Shown piece by piece: positions 1 through 6,550 of a stretch of 10,884 bases of DNA (position 1 is its first letter; each line of letters opens with the position of its first letter). The notes beneath the pieces are model-generated. The model saw only the letters and a list, made by a program, of their open reading frames with translations, was not told the origin of the DNA and made no database searches. The stretch is from Flavobacteriaceae bacterium. Its GTDB lineage: Bacteria; Bacteroidota; Bacteroidia; Flavobacteriales; Flavobacteriaceae. The stretch lies in contig DAOUPU010000069.1 in assembly GCA_030625995.1 (NCBI GenBank), forward strand, positions 1 through 10,884. The letters run 5' to 3'. A program made the translations under genes and the position numbers.

Positions 1-140
1 CCGGTTGCCAATGAAAAAAGCATCACAATGATTCCAATGGCTATCGCCAAAATAGAAATTTTTATTATAGGGGAGGAAACACTATTTTTGTGTTTCTTAG
101 AGGCAATTATCCTTTTCGCTATAAAAACTTCGTAGTTCAA
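1..140 (-). CDS. ABC transporter permease, FtsX/LolC-LolE type (N-terminal fragment)
   Basis: Only the first 46 codons are present; the gene runs off the left edge. The translation begins MNYEVFIAKRII and continues with an Ala/Ser/Lys-rich stretch containing VSSPIIKI, then a hydrophobic segment (about residues 28-45, ending MLFSLATG). This matches the N-terminus I know from flavobacterial FtsX-like permeases related to LolC/LolE: a short cytoplasmic amphipathic region followed by the first membrane helix. Family members are about 400 residues and work with an ATPase to move lipoproteins or other substrates out of the inner membrane. The start must be the TTG at 138-140, because no ATG gives the conserved MNYE-FIAKR beginning. 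The gene diverges from the NamZ-like gene with only 11 bp between starts, so its promoter probably lies inside that gene (TACTTTTG at 163-170). The assignment rests on N-terminal resemblance only; the exact substrate is unknown. Confidence 0.72.
   Translation of the reverse strand, partial: MNYEVFIAKRIIASKKHKNSVSSPIIKISILAIAIGIIVMLFSLAT
83..90 (+). promoter_or_regulatory. Candidate -7 box for the NamZ-like gene
   Basis: TATTTTTG fits the Bacteroidota -7 consensus TAnnTTTG and would start a transcript near 97, about 55 nt before the ATG at 152. No TTG is seen at the expected -33 distance. The box lies inside the divergent permease coding region. Confidence 0.4.
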
Positions 141-151
141 ATTTTTAATTC

Positions 152-1369
152 ATGGTAAGACCCAAAAGTACATATTTCTTTTTAGTATCTAATTGGTTGG
201 TTGTACTTTTTCTTTTAATATCATGCTCATCCTACACGCAAAACATTGACTCCGAAAAAATTATAACAGCTGCTGAACAAACGGAAAAATATATCCCCCT
301 GTTAAAAGGAAAAAAAATTGCTATTGTAGCCAATCAAACTACTGTTATTGAAAGGAAAAATGGAAATGGATTTGTACATCTTGTGGATTCGCTATTGGCC
401 TTGGATATTAACATTATCAAAGTTTTTGCACCTGAGCATGGGTTCAGGGGCAAGGCTGATGCAGGTGAACATGTAAGTAATCATAAAGATGTTAAAACAG
501 GATTACCAATTATATCTTTATATGGAAAAAACAAAAAACCAAGTCAGGAACAACTAAGTAACATTGACATGGTTATTTTTGATATTCAAGATGTTGGTGT
601 TCGTTTTTACACCTATATTTCCACAATGACCTATGTGATGGAGACTTGCGCAGAATTGGGCATCCCGGTAATTGTCTTGGACAGACCCAACCCTAACGGA
701 CATTATGTGGATGGACCCACTCTAGAAATGAAACATAAAAGTTTTGTAGGAATGCATCCTATTCCATTGGTTTACGGAATGACCATGGGTGAATATGCTC
801 AGATGGTAAATGGAGAAAAATGGATGGAAGGTGGTGTAAAATGTGATCTTACCGTTATACGCCTAAAAAACTATAACCACGATTCAGAATACAATTTACC
901 AATTAGACCTTCTCCAAATTTACCAAATAGCCAATCTATAAATCTATACCCGAGTTTGGGCTTTTTTGAAGGAACTATTATAAACGCAGGAAGAGGAACC
1001 GAGTTTCAATTTCAACGTTATGGTGCTCCCTTTTTCCCTTCGGATAGCGACACAGACGATTTCACTTATACACCACAACCAAATTTTGGCTCTAAAGATC
1101 CAAAGTTCAAGGGAGAATTATGTTACGGAGTGGATCTAAGCAAAAATAAAAAACAAAATACGGTAAATTTGAAATGGCTCGTGGATGCGTATCATAAAAC
1201 GCCAAAAGAGAAAGAATTTTTTGGAAAATCCTTTACTATTCACGCCGGAAATCTTCAGTTACAAAAACAAATTGAATCCGGAAAAACAGCCGAAGAAATT
1301 AGAGCCTCCTGGCAAAAGGGAGTTAAAAAGTTTAAAAAGATTAGAAACAAATATTTGATCTACGATTAA
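152..1369 (+). CDS. namZ: NamZ-like exo-beta-N-acetylmuramidase lipoprotein (DUF1343)
   Basis: The 405-residue product belongs to the DUF1343/NamZ family, whose characterised members remove N-acetylmuramic acid from the non-reducing ends of peptidoglycan fragments during cell-wall turnover. The N-terminus is a lipoprotein signal: a hydrophobic run (about 9-23) ending LISC with the lipidated Cys at 25, so the protein should be membrane anchored and act in the periplasm. Family motifs are present in order: IAIVANQTT (about 56-64), FAPEHGFRG (about 92-100, with the conserved acidic residue expected in the active site), DIQDVGVRFYTY (about 144-155), VLDRPNPNG (about 175-183), and RPSPNLPN plus the INAGRGTEFQFQRYGAP block (about 252-293). 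Length is normal for the family. An in-frame TAA immediately upstream makes the ATG at 152 the first possible start. The neighbouring permease is divergent, so no operon is implied. No recycling genes such as murQ lie in this window. Confidence 0.92.
   Translation: MVRPKSTYFFLVSNWLVVLFLLISCSSYTQNIDSEKIITAAEQTEKYIPLLKGKKIAIVANQTTVIERKNGNGFVHLVDSLLALDINIIKVFAPEHGFRGKADAGEHVSNHKDVKTGLPIISLYGKNKKPSQEQLSNIDMVIFDIQDVGVRFYTYISTMTYVMETCAELGIPVIVLDRPNPNGHYVDGPTLEMKHKSFVGMHPIPLVYGMTMGEYAQMVNGEKWMEGGVKCDLTVIRLKNYNHDSEYNLPIRPSPNLPNSQSINLYPSLGFFEGTIINAGRGTEFQFQRYGAPFFPSDSDTDDFTYTPQPNFGSKDPKFKGELCYGVDLSKNKKQNTVNLKWLVDAYHKTPKEKEFFGKSFTIHAGNLQLQKQIESGKTAEEIRASWQKGVKKFKKIRNKYLIYD
163..170 (-). promoter_or_regulatory. 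Candidate -7 box for the permease gene
   Basis: Read on the minus strand this is TACTTTTG, a match to TAnnTTTG, about 23 bp upstream of the TTG start at 140. It lies within the first codons of the divergent NamZ-like gene. No -33 TTG at the usual spacing is visible. Confidence 0.35.
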
Positions 1370-1427
1370 GATCCACTCCGTAGTTAGTAGAAAATCCTGT
1401 CAAATCCCTCTAAGTCAAGCATAATAA

Positions 1428-1461
1428 AAGAAAGCACAAATCTCCATTTTTGTACTTTCTT
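1428..1461. terminator. Hairpin terminator between convergent genes
   Basis: A 13 bp inverted repeat (1428-1440 with 1449-1461, loop 8 nt) lies between the convergent NamZ-like and haemoglobin genes. On the minus strand all 13 pairs form, counting one G-U wobble, and are followed by CTTTTATTAT; on the plus strand there is one C-A mismatch followed by CTTACC. It probably ends the haemoglobin transcript and may also serve the other direction. Confidence 0.65.
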
Positions 1462-1472
1462 CTTACCTGAGA

Positions 1473-1847
1473 TTATAACCGTATTACTTGTTCTTTCAGA
1501 GAATATAGAATAGCCAGAACATCTTTCTTCTCTTCTTCACCCAGACTATTTTTATCCATCGCCTCCATTATATCATCTACAACAGCTAAAAATTCTTGTT
1601 CTGAAATATTCATTCCTTTATGTGTGGAGACCATATCTCTACCACCATAAGTTTGTGGTCCTCCGGAGCCGGCACAGAAAAAATTTACGGTATGTTGTTT
1701 AATAACAGCTAATTGTTCAGGCCTTTCCTTGAGTGGAAGAAATCGGGGACTTACTGAGGGGTTGATCATATGTATATCAACAACATCGTCCACAAGTTTA
1801 GTGATGCCTTTAATTTCTCCTAATCTTTCATAAAGTGTTTTATTCAT
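1473..1847 (-). CDS. Group I truncated haemoglobin
   Basis: The 124-residue protein is a truncated (2-over-2) globin of group I (TrHbN-like), a haem protein that binds oxygen or nitric oxide in the cytoplasm. It starts TLYERLGEIKGI, has the GSGGP turn (about 60-64), and the diagnostic block YGGRDM...THKGMNIS (about 67-82), in which His76 is the proximal haem ligand. The C-terminal KDVLAILYSLK helix (about 108-118) is typical of the subfamily. The CD-corner Phe appears to be Phe36. By eye alignment, the helix-B Tyr that many group I members use for ligand binding (B10) falls on Val23, in the run VDDVVDIHM, so this protein belongs to the variant lacking that Tyr. The gene is monocistronic as far as can be seen, with its own 203 bp upstream region and a hairpin downstream. 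The physiological role (NO detoxification or oxygen handling) cannot be read from the sequence. Confidence 0.93.
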   Translation of the reverse strand: MNKTLYERLGEIKGITKLVDDVVDIHMINPSVSPRFLPLKERPEQLAVIKQHTVNFFCAGSGGPQTYGGRDMVSTHKGMNISEQEFLAVVDDIMEAMDKNSLGEEEKKDVLAILYSLKEQVIRL

Positions 1848-1889
1848 AATAATTTTTAATAGTTTATAATTAATTTTAATTTTCTAAAC

Positions 1890-1924
1890 CAAAAATACCG
1901 GTTCCTATAAATAATTAATAACAA
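1890..1924 (-). promoter_or_regulatory. Candidate promoter of the truncated haemoglobin gene
   Basis: On the minus strand, TATTTTTG (1890-1897) matches the -7 consensus and a TTG (1922-1924) lies 24 bp further upstream, slightly more than the usual 17-23. A start of transcription near 1883 would leave a leader of about 36 nt. A second TATTTTTG at 1933-1940 has a TTG only 13 bp upstream and fits less well. Confidence 0.35.
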
Positions 1925-1928
1925 TTCT

Positions 1929-1958
1929 GGTTCAAAAATATCTATTTTTAGTTCAACC
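1929..1958. repeat. AT-rich inverted repeat upstream of the haemoglobin gene
   Basis: The core AAAAATA-TC-TATTTTT (1934-1949) is a perfect inverted repeat, and outer arms GGTT (1929-1932) and AACC (1955-1958) also pair, though the spacing between core and arms is unequal. It sits just upstream of the best -7 box and could be an operator; it could also be chance in AT-rich DNA. Confidence 0.3.
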
Positions 1959-2050
1959 TGGTTGGTTTTTTTTTACCCGCTTTTAGAGAATGAAATAAAA
2001 TGTCAGTTTTAACAGACCTTAATAATTATTAAATTATAGATAAATCTATT

Positions 2051-2749
2051 TTAGCGTTTTTTCAAAGCAAATTGCACTGCCTTCTTTGCATGGATTTTGG
2101 CAGTGTTGAAGATTGGAACACGGACGTCTTCTTCAGAAATTAACAGCGGAATTTCAGTACATCCTAATATGATACCTTCAGCTCCTTGTGAGATCAGATC
2201 ATTAATGATCTTCAGATAAATTTCCTTCGAAGCATTATTAATCTTTCCTAATACCAATTCTTTATATATGATATCGTGAACCAGATCTCTCGATTTTAAA
2301 TCCGGTATCAGAACTTCTATACCAAAATCATTGGTCAAAATATCTTTATAAAAATCTTTTTCCATTGTGAATTTTGTACCTAATAAGGCCACTTTCTTTA
2401 ACGAATTTTCTTTTATGGCTTCTCCCGTGGCCTCTGCAATGTGTACAAACGGCAGGCTGGAGTTTTTAATTATTGCCTTACTACAGAGGTGCATCGTATT
2501 TGCACAAACCAAAACCATATCCGCTCCGGCATTTTCCAATTGTTTAGCTGCTATTACCATTAACTGGTTTAAGCTTTCCCAGTCATTCTTACTTTGTAGT
2601 TTCGCTATCTCGTCAAAATCTACTGATATCATAACACTTTTAGCAGAATGAAATCCTCCAAGCACTGTCTTTACTTGTTTATTGATCAGTTCATAATACA
2701 GCCGTGATGATTCCCAGCTCATTCCACCAATTAACCCAATTGTTTTCAT
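2051..2749 (-). CDS. Aspartate/glutamate racemase family amino acid racemase
   Basis: The 232-residue protein belongs to the cofactor-independent Asp/Glu racemase family, which interconverts L- and D-amino acids with two cysteines acting as acid and base. The family start IGLIGGMSWESS(RL)YY is at 4-19. Both catalytic cysteines are present in their motifs: Cys82 in VCANTMH (81-87) and Cys197 in LGCTEIPLL (195-203). Length and these motifs resemble the YgeA/RacX type, which tends to have broad specificity, rather than MurI glutamate racemase. The substrate cannot be decided from sequence. The gene lies 20 bp downstream of the SRAP gene on the same strand, so the two are probably co-transcribed; there is no candidate promoter in the gap. 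No strong stem-loop was seen downstream. D-amino acids could feed peptidoglycan or act as signals, but nothing here shows which. Confidence 0.92.
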   Translation of the reverse strand: MKTIGLIGGMSWESSRLYYELINKQVKTVLGGFHSAKSVMISVDFDEIAKLQSKNDWESLNQLMVIAAKQLENAGADMVLVCANTMHLCSKAIIKNSSLPFVHIAEATGEAIKENSLKKVALLGTKFTMEKDFYKDILTNDFGIEVLIPDLKSRDLVHDIIYKELVLGKINNASKEIYLKIINDLISQGAEGIILGCTEIPLLISEEDVRVPIFNTAKIHAKKAVQFALKKR

Positions 2750-2769
2750 TATTTATTTCTATTTATTGA

Positions 2770-3537
2770 TTATGCTACTTCGAGTTCTTTATATTCAAAA
2801 TAGGTACTGGCTTCAGGAACATTACCAACTACTTCTTTTCCTCTTAATTTTCTAACGGTATGGGCCTTTAGTTTACTTTCAGGAAAGGATTTAATTAGAT
2901 TCATAATCTCTTTTCTTTGTTCTTCATTATTTATCGGCTCAAGCCATTGATCCTCCATCTCATCAGGTAAAATAACCGGCATCCTGGGTTCAATTAACTT
3001 TGGATTATTATGAATTTTAGCCATCAAACTATTTCCCTTCGTGGTAACTATTGCAAAAGTATTTAAAATTTCTCCAGTTTCTCTATCCACCCATTCACTC
3101 CAAAGGCCGGCAATTGATAATGGCCTTTTATCTTTTCTAGCAATAAAGAAAGGATAAGTTTTTCCTTTAAAATGATGGTGCTCGTAAAACCCATCTATGT
3201 GTAAGATGCATCTTTTATTTTTTGCGGAATCTCTGAATGATGGTTTTTTAAAAATAGTTTCTCCTCTCGCGTTAAGTGTATTGTTCCAAAATTTAAGCTT
3301 TTGATCGTTGTTTTTAATCCAGTGAGGAACTAACCCCCATATGGAAACACTGGGAACATAAGGCTTTTCATTTGTATAGATCAATAATTTTGGATGATTA
3401 TAACCTGAAACGTGAAAGTAGGGATGATCTTTATAAGGCAATAATTTTTCTTCCAATTCTACAATCCAATCTTGATCATTAAATCGTTTTGCCCTTCTTA
3501 ATTGCGATTCTAACTTAGTTTTAATATCGTAGCACAT
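2770..3537 (-). CDS. SRAP family DNA-protein crosslinking protein (YedK/HMCES)
   Basis: The 255-residue protein is an SOS response-associated peptidase family member. The group is known to bind abasic sites in single-stranded DNA and form a stable thiazolidine crosslink through Cys2 after removal of Met1. Here the protein begins MCYD, so Cys2 is present and the start at 3537 is fixed by it. Other active-site elements are Asn89 in LNARGET (88-94), Glu119 in HIDGFYEH (113-120), and His176 in MAKIH (172-176). The IWGLVPHW block (66-73) and RMPVILP (185-191) are also typical. An insertion separates His176 from RMPVIL (8 residues, NNPKLIEP, where the usual form reads IHDRMPVIL). The gene is the first of a likely two-gene operon with the racemase. 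Two older ideas for this family, autoproteolysis and DNA repair, both depend on Cys2. Confidence 0.95.
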   Translation of the reverse strand: MCYDIKTKLESQLRRAKRFNDQDWIVELEEKLLPYKDHPYFHVSGYNHPKLLIYTNEKPYVPSVSIWGLVPHWIKNNDQKLKFWNNTLNARGETIFKKPSFRDSAKNKRCILHIDGFYEHHHFKGKTYPFFIARKDKRPLSIAGLWSEWVDRETGEILNTFAIVTTKGNSLMAKIHNNPKLIEPRMPVILPDEMEDQWLEPINNEEQRKEIMNLIKSFPESKLKAHTVRKLRGKEVVGNVPEASTYFEYKELEVA

Positions 3538-3648
3538 TAGTTTACAAGGACTGATTTAATTAAAATTTATTTCTAACCCCTCCGGACTCCAATTAAATAA
3601 GTTATTCTACTAATTAAGTAGGAAATACGTCAGCGTGAATTCTTTTTC

Positions 3649-3656
3649 CAAATATA
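3649..3656 (-). promoter_or_regulatory. Candidate -7 box for the SRAP-racemase operon
   Basis: On the minus strand this reads TATATTTG, an exact match to TAnnTTTG. It would give a leader of roughly 100 nt before the SRAP start. No TTG at -33 spacing was found, so support is weak. Confidence 0.3.
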
Positions 3657-3756
3657 TAAATTTTTGTAATTTTTTTTTATCTTGCACCCGATTTACACAA
3701 TTACATTATTATAAATTAAAATAGGTTAAAAGAATCACTTCTTTATACAGTTATGA

Positions 3757-3900
3757 TTTTTTTATCCAGATGGCAATAACAAATTTTCCCAGAATTCGGA
3801 GTTATCTACGACAATCTTAAGAGATGAATGGGGGTTCATAGGATTAGTTTTAACTCAAGAGTTTTCTGGGATTTTTTTTATTAAAATGTTGAGAAGTTAG
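3757..3900 (+). pseudogene. Remnant of a glycoside hydrolase family 3 gene
   Basis: A 47-codon frame with no start codon, bounded by TGA (3754-3756) and TAG (3898-3900), encodes SELSTTILRDEWGFIGLVLT near 3796-3855. This closely resembles the GH3 beta-glucosidase block that reads roughly LLT-xLR-EWGFxGxVxSDW/TD. The residue after the final Thr should be the conserved catalytic Asp; here it is Gln (LTQEFSG), so the piece could not be active. An overlapping frame just upstream reads AITNFPRIR, faintly like the TSFNRIG block that precedes this region in some GH3 enzymes, which would fit a frameshift or small deletion. No other GH3 sequence is visible around it. I read it as a decayed fragment of a lost gene; chance similarity is the alternative. 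Confidence 0.5.
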
Positions 3901-3980
3901 TTGTATGACAGTTCAATAGTGTTTTGATAAATCCTGGAAAAGTTTATTTGAAGCTTTTCACCATTCTTTTTAACCTCAAT

Positions 3981-4475
3981 CTACAGAGGAAACTTTTTCT
4001 TCAGATCTTCTACAATATTAAATACAGCCGGACAGATTTCAGTGTTTTTTAAAGTAAGGCCGGTTAATTGAATAAATTTTTTCCGATTTGTATGCGGGTA
4101 TTCACTACAGGCTTTTGGACGAACATTATATATAGAACAGCTATTATCTTCACACAAAAAAACACAAGGAGCTTCTTGTAATACCATAAAATCATCTTCG
4201 TCTCTCAGCAAATATTGATCTATAAAAGCGCGATCTTTCATTTTAAAATGTTTAGCAATACGCGCAATATCTTTATTTGTAAATATGGGACTTGAAGTTT
4301 TACAACAATTTGCACAACTTAAACAATCAATTCTATCAAATTCTTTATTATGCAGGTCTTGCATTAAAAGGTCCAGACGTTTAGGATTCTTTTTTTTAAG
4401 CTTGGCAAAATATCTTTTCGTTTCCGTATGTTTTTCGGCAGCAAGTTTTGGTAGATTTTCTAAAATATTTTCCAT
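3981..4475 (-). CDS. YkgJ family cysteine-cluster (zinc/iron-binding) protein
   Basis: With the start at 4475 the protein has 164 residues. It carries the YkgJ-type cysteine pattern, thought to hold a metal ion or Fe-S cluster: CLSCANCC (51-58), then APC...C...C (Cys104, Cys108, Cys113), RPKACSEYPH (119-128, Cys123), and a late Cys148. The N-terminal 45 residues are Lys/Glu-rich and probably helical. No signal or membrane segment is present, so it should be cytoplasmic. The function of the family is unknown. The longer frame begins at an ATG at 4503-4505, adding MLILIAQINK, but a -7 box (TAATTTTG, 4494-4501) lies between the two starts, so a transcript from it could not include the first ATG; I prefer the inner ATG. 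The gene diverges from argS across a short shared region. Confidence 0.85.
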   Translation of the reverse strand: MENILENLPKLAAEKHTETKRYFAKLKKKNPKRLDLLMQDLHNKEFDRIDCLSCANCCKTSSPIFTNKDIARIAKHFKMKDRAFIDQYLLRDEDDFMVLQEAPCVFLCEDNSCSIYNVRPKACSEYPHTNRKKFIQLTGLTLKNTEICPAVFNIVEDLKKKFPL

Positions 4476-4493
4476 TTTGTTTATTTGAGCAAT

Positions 4494-4501
4494 CAAAATT
4501 A
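4494..4501 (-). promoter_or_regulatory. Candidate -7 box for the YkgJ-like gene
   Basis: The minus-strand reading TAATTTTG matches TAnnTTTG and would start transcription near 4487, about 12 nt before the preferred ATG. It helps decide the start of this gene. The -33 TTG is only 12 bp upstream and is not convincing. Confidence 0.4.
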
Positions 4502-4533
4502 ACATATCTCATCCAATATCAGAGTAAATTAGT

Positions 4534-4541
4534 TATTTTTG
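4534..4541 (+). promoter_or_regulatory. Candidate -7 box for argS
   Basis: TATTTTTG followed by CACC is a good flavobacterial -7 element and predicts a transcript start near 4548, giving a very short leader before the ATG at 4563. No TTG sits at the expected -33 distance. The leader has no Shine-Dalgarno sequence, as is usual in Bacteroidota. Confidence 0.5.
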
Positions 4542-4562
4542 CACCTGAATTTTTTATATTAG

Positions 4563-6341
4563 ATGAACATAAAAACAATCATTGAAAAGGAAGTTATAAA
4601 AGGATTTAAAAGTATTTATAACGCAGACATTCAAACAGTTGAATTTCAAGCTACTCGGAAAGATTTTGAAGGTGATATCACTATTGTTATCTTTTCTTTT
4701 TTGAGAATTGTTAGGGGAAATCCCGTTGAAATAGGAACCAATATCGGAACATATCTTAAAGATAATGTAAAAGAAATTTCTAATTTTAATGTGGTTAAAG
4801 GATTCTTGAATTTAGTACTTTCTGATAATTTATATATTCATGAGGTCAATAAGATATTTTCTGATCAAAATTATGGAATTCTCCCATCGGATCCTGAGGA
4901 GAAGGCAATAATGGTGGAATTTTCTTCTCCAAACACAAATAAACCTCTTCATCTTGGTCATATTAGAAATAATTTACTGGGATATTCGGTTTCTAACATC
5001 ATAGCAGCTTCCGGTAAGAAAGTTTATAAAACACAAATTATTAATGACCGGGGTATTCATATTTGTAAGAGCATGTTGGCCTGGAATAAATTTGGCAAGG
5101 GAGAAACCCCTGAGAGTTCAGGGTTAAAAGGAGATAAATTGGTTGGAAATTACTATGTCAAATTTGATCAGGAATATAAAAAAGAGATCGAGCAACTCAT
5201 AGCCAGAGGCTTAAGTGAAGAGGTAGCTAAGAAACAAGCACCAATTCTCCTTGAAGCACAAGAAATGCTGGTTAAATGGGAAGCAGGAGATAAAGATGTC
5301 ATTGCGCTTTGGTATAGAATGAATCATTGGGTTTATAAGGGGTTCGACGAAACCTACAATGCTCTTGGGGTTAGTTTTGACAATAATTATTATGAGAGTA
5401 AAACCTATTTATTGGGGAAAGATGTAGTTATAGACGGACTGGAAAGAGGCATATTCTTTAGAAAGAATGATGGTTCCGTTTGGATAGATCTCACAGATGA
5501 AGGTCTGGATGAGAAAATTGTTTTAAGATCAGATGGGACTGCTGTTTATATGACTCAGGATATAGGTACTGCAATACAGAGAATAAAAGATCATACTGAT
5601 ATTGGTGGGATGGTTTACACAGTTGGGAATGAACAGGATTACCATTTCAAGGTCTTGTTTTTAATTCTTAATAAATTAGGTTATACCTGGGCTAATAATT
5701 TGCATCACCTTTCATATGGTATGGTTGATTTACCAGAAGGAAAAATGAAATCCAGAGAAGGTACCGTTGTTGATGCTGATGATCTAATGACGGAAATGAC
5801 AAGGACCGCCAAAGAAATTTCTCAAGAATTGGGTAAATTAGAGGGTTATTCTAAAGAAGAGAAAGAAAAACTATACAATACTATAGGATTAGGGGCTTTG
5901 AAATATTACATCCTAAAAGTTGATCCAAAAAAAAGAATTTTATTCGACCCAAAGGAATCCATAGATTTTAACGGAAATACAGGGCCGTTTATTCAATATA
6001 CTTATGCCAGAATACAATCAATAATCCGAAAAGCCAATTTCGACTATAATTTTGAAATTAAAGACATTGTACTGCATCCCAAGGAAAAAACTTTGATAAA
6101 ACAGCTACTGAACTTCTCTGAAATAGTACAAAATGCAGCCCAAAGTCTGAGCCCTGCCTTAATTGCAAATTATACTTATGACCTGGTAAAAGATTACAAT
6201 TCATTTTACCAAAGTGTTCCAATTTTGGGTGCTGAGAATCAAAATGAAAAAGTATTCAGAACACAACTTTCAAAAAAAGTTGGAGCTATAATTAAGCAAT
6301 CTTTTGGGCTTTTAGGCATTGATGTCCCTGATCGTATGTAA
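4563..6341 (+). CDS. argS: Arginyl-tRNA synthetase
   Basis: The 592-residue protein is a class I aminoacyl-tRNA synthetase that charges tRNA-Arg with arginine in the cytoplasm. The N-terminal Add1-type domain occupies about residues 1-100 and contains the DFEGDITIVIF stretch. The catalytic Rossmann domain starts with VEFSSPNTNKPLHLGHIRN, in which HLGH (130-133) is the HIGH signature. GNEQDYHF (355-362) follows, and KMKSREG (394-400) is the KMSK-loop equivalent. The C-terminal DALR-type anticodon-binding domain covers about 475-592, starting near GPFIQYTYARIQSI. Length is normal and the ATG at 4563 is the first start after the -7 box. It stands alone on its strand, diverging from the YkgJ-like gene; the next gene downstream is 209 bp away and probably has its own promoter. 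Confidence 0.98.
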   Translation: MNIKTIIEKEVIKGFKSIYNADIQTVEFQATRKDFEGDITIVIFSFLRIVRGNPVEIGTNIGTYLKDNVKEISNFNVVKGFLNLVLSDNLYIHEVNKIFSDQNYGILPSDPEEKAIMVEFSSPNTNKPLHLGHIRNNLLGYSVSNIIAASGKKVYKTQIINDRGIHICKSMLAWNKFGKGETPESSGLKGDKLVGNYYVKFDQEYKKEIEQLIARGLSEEVAKKQAPILLEAQEMLVKWEAGDKDVIALWYRMNHWVYKGFDETYNALGVSFDNNYYESKTYLLGKDVVIDGLERGIFFRKNDGSVWIDLTDEGLDEKIVLRSDGTAVYMTQDIGTAIQRIKDHTDIGGMVYTVGNEQDYHFKVLFLILNKLGYTWANNLHHLSYGMVDLPEGKMKSREGTVVDADDLMTEMTRTAKEISQELGKLEGYSKEEKEKLYNTIGLGALKYYILKVDPKKRILFDPKESIDFNGNTGPFIQYTYARIQSIIRKANFDYNFEIKDIVLHPKEKTLIKQLLNFSEIVQNAAQSLSPALIANYTYDLVKDYNSFYQSVPILGAENQNEKVFRTQLSKKVGAIIKQSFGLLGIDVPDRM

Positions 6342-6371
6342 CATAAAATACCTCTGAGAATCCTTCTTTTT

Positions 6372-6401
6372 TTGGTTTTCTAAAAAAAAATGTTAACTTC
6401 G
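6372..6401 (+). promoter_or_regulatory. Candidate promoter of the small exported protein gene
   Basis: TTG (6372-6374), a 19 bp spacer, and TAACTTCG (6394-6401) fit the Bacteroidota TTG-N19-TAnnTTTG pattern with one mismatch in the -7 box. Transcription from about 6408 would leave a leader near 143 nt, rather long. No intrinsic terminator for argS with a GC-containing stem was seen in 6342-6550. Confidence 0.4.
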
Positions 6402-6550
6402 TTCATTACAATACACTTAAAATTGGTGTATTTTCTGTTTTTTTGTCTATGAATTGAGCCCTCACAATTTATATTCCCATGAACTTCTGGGATTAAATGA
6501 CCAAGTAAGCTCCTTTTCCAAAAGCGAAAAAATTAGCTAAAAATGAGCAT

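Larger units (their letters stand above)
3538..3980. other. 443 bp stretch without an intact gene
   Basis: This gap separates the SRAP gene from the YkgJ-like gene. It contains a short palindrome (CTACT-AATTA-AGTAG, 3607-3621), a minus-strand TATATTTG (3649-3656) that could be the SRAP -7 box about 112 bp before its start, and a plus-strand TATCTTGCACCC (3678-3689) that resembles a flavobacterial promoter but has no intact gene after it. A short reading frame at 3757-3900 resembles a piece of glycoside hydrolase family 3 and is listed separately. I see no RNA gene. Confidence 0.6.

Noticed and set aside
2019..2032. Perfect palindrome TTAATAATTATTAA downstream of the racemase gene
   Set aside because: It is only A and T in an AT-rich gap, has no loop and no T-tract after it, so it is not a credible terminator or operator.
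3937..3959. GAAAAG/CTTTTC repeat after the YkgJ-like gene, considered as a terminator
   Set aside because: The stem is only 6 bp with an 11 nt loop and no T-tract in the right direction.
4285..4488. 67-codon plus-strand frame opposite the YkgJ-like gene
   Set aside because: It is antisense to a gene with a clear conserved cysteine pattern and has no support of its own.
6421..6540. Open 39-codon plus-strand frame before the small exported protein gene
   Set aside because: It has no ATG, shows no recognisable family pattern and ends before the next gene; not supported as a gene or remnant.
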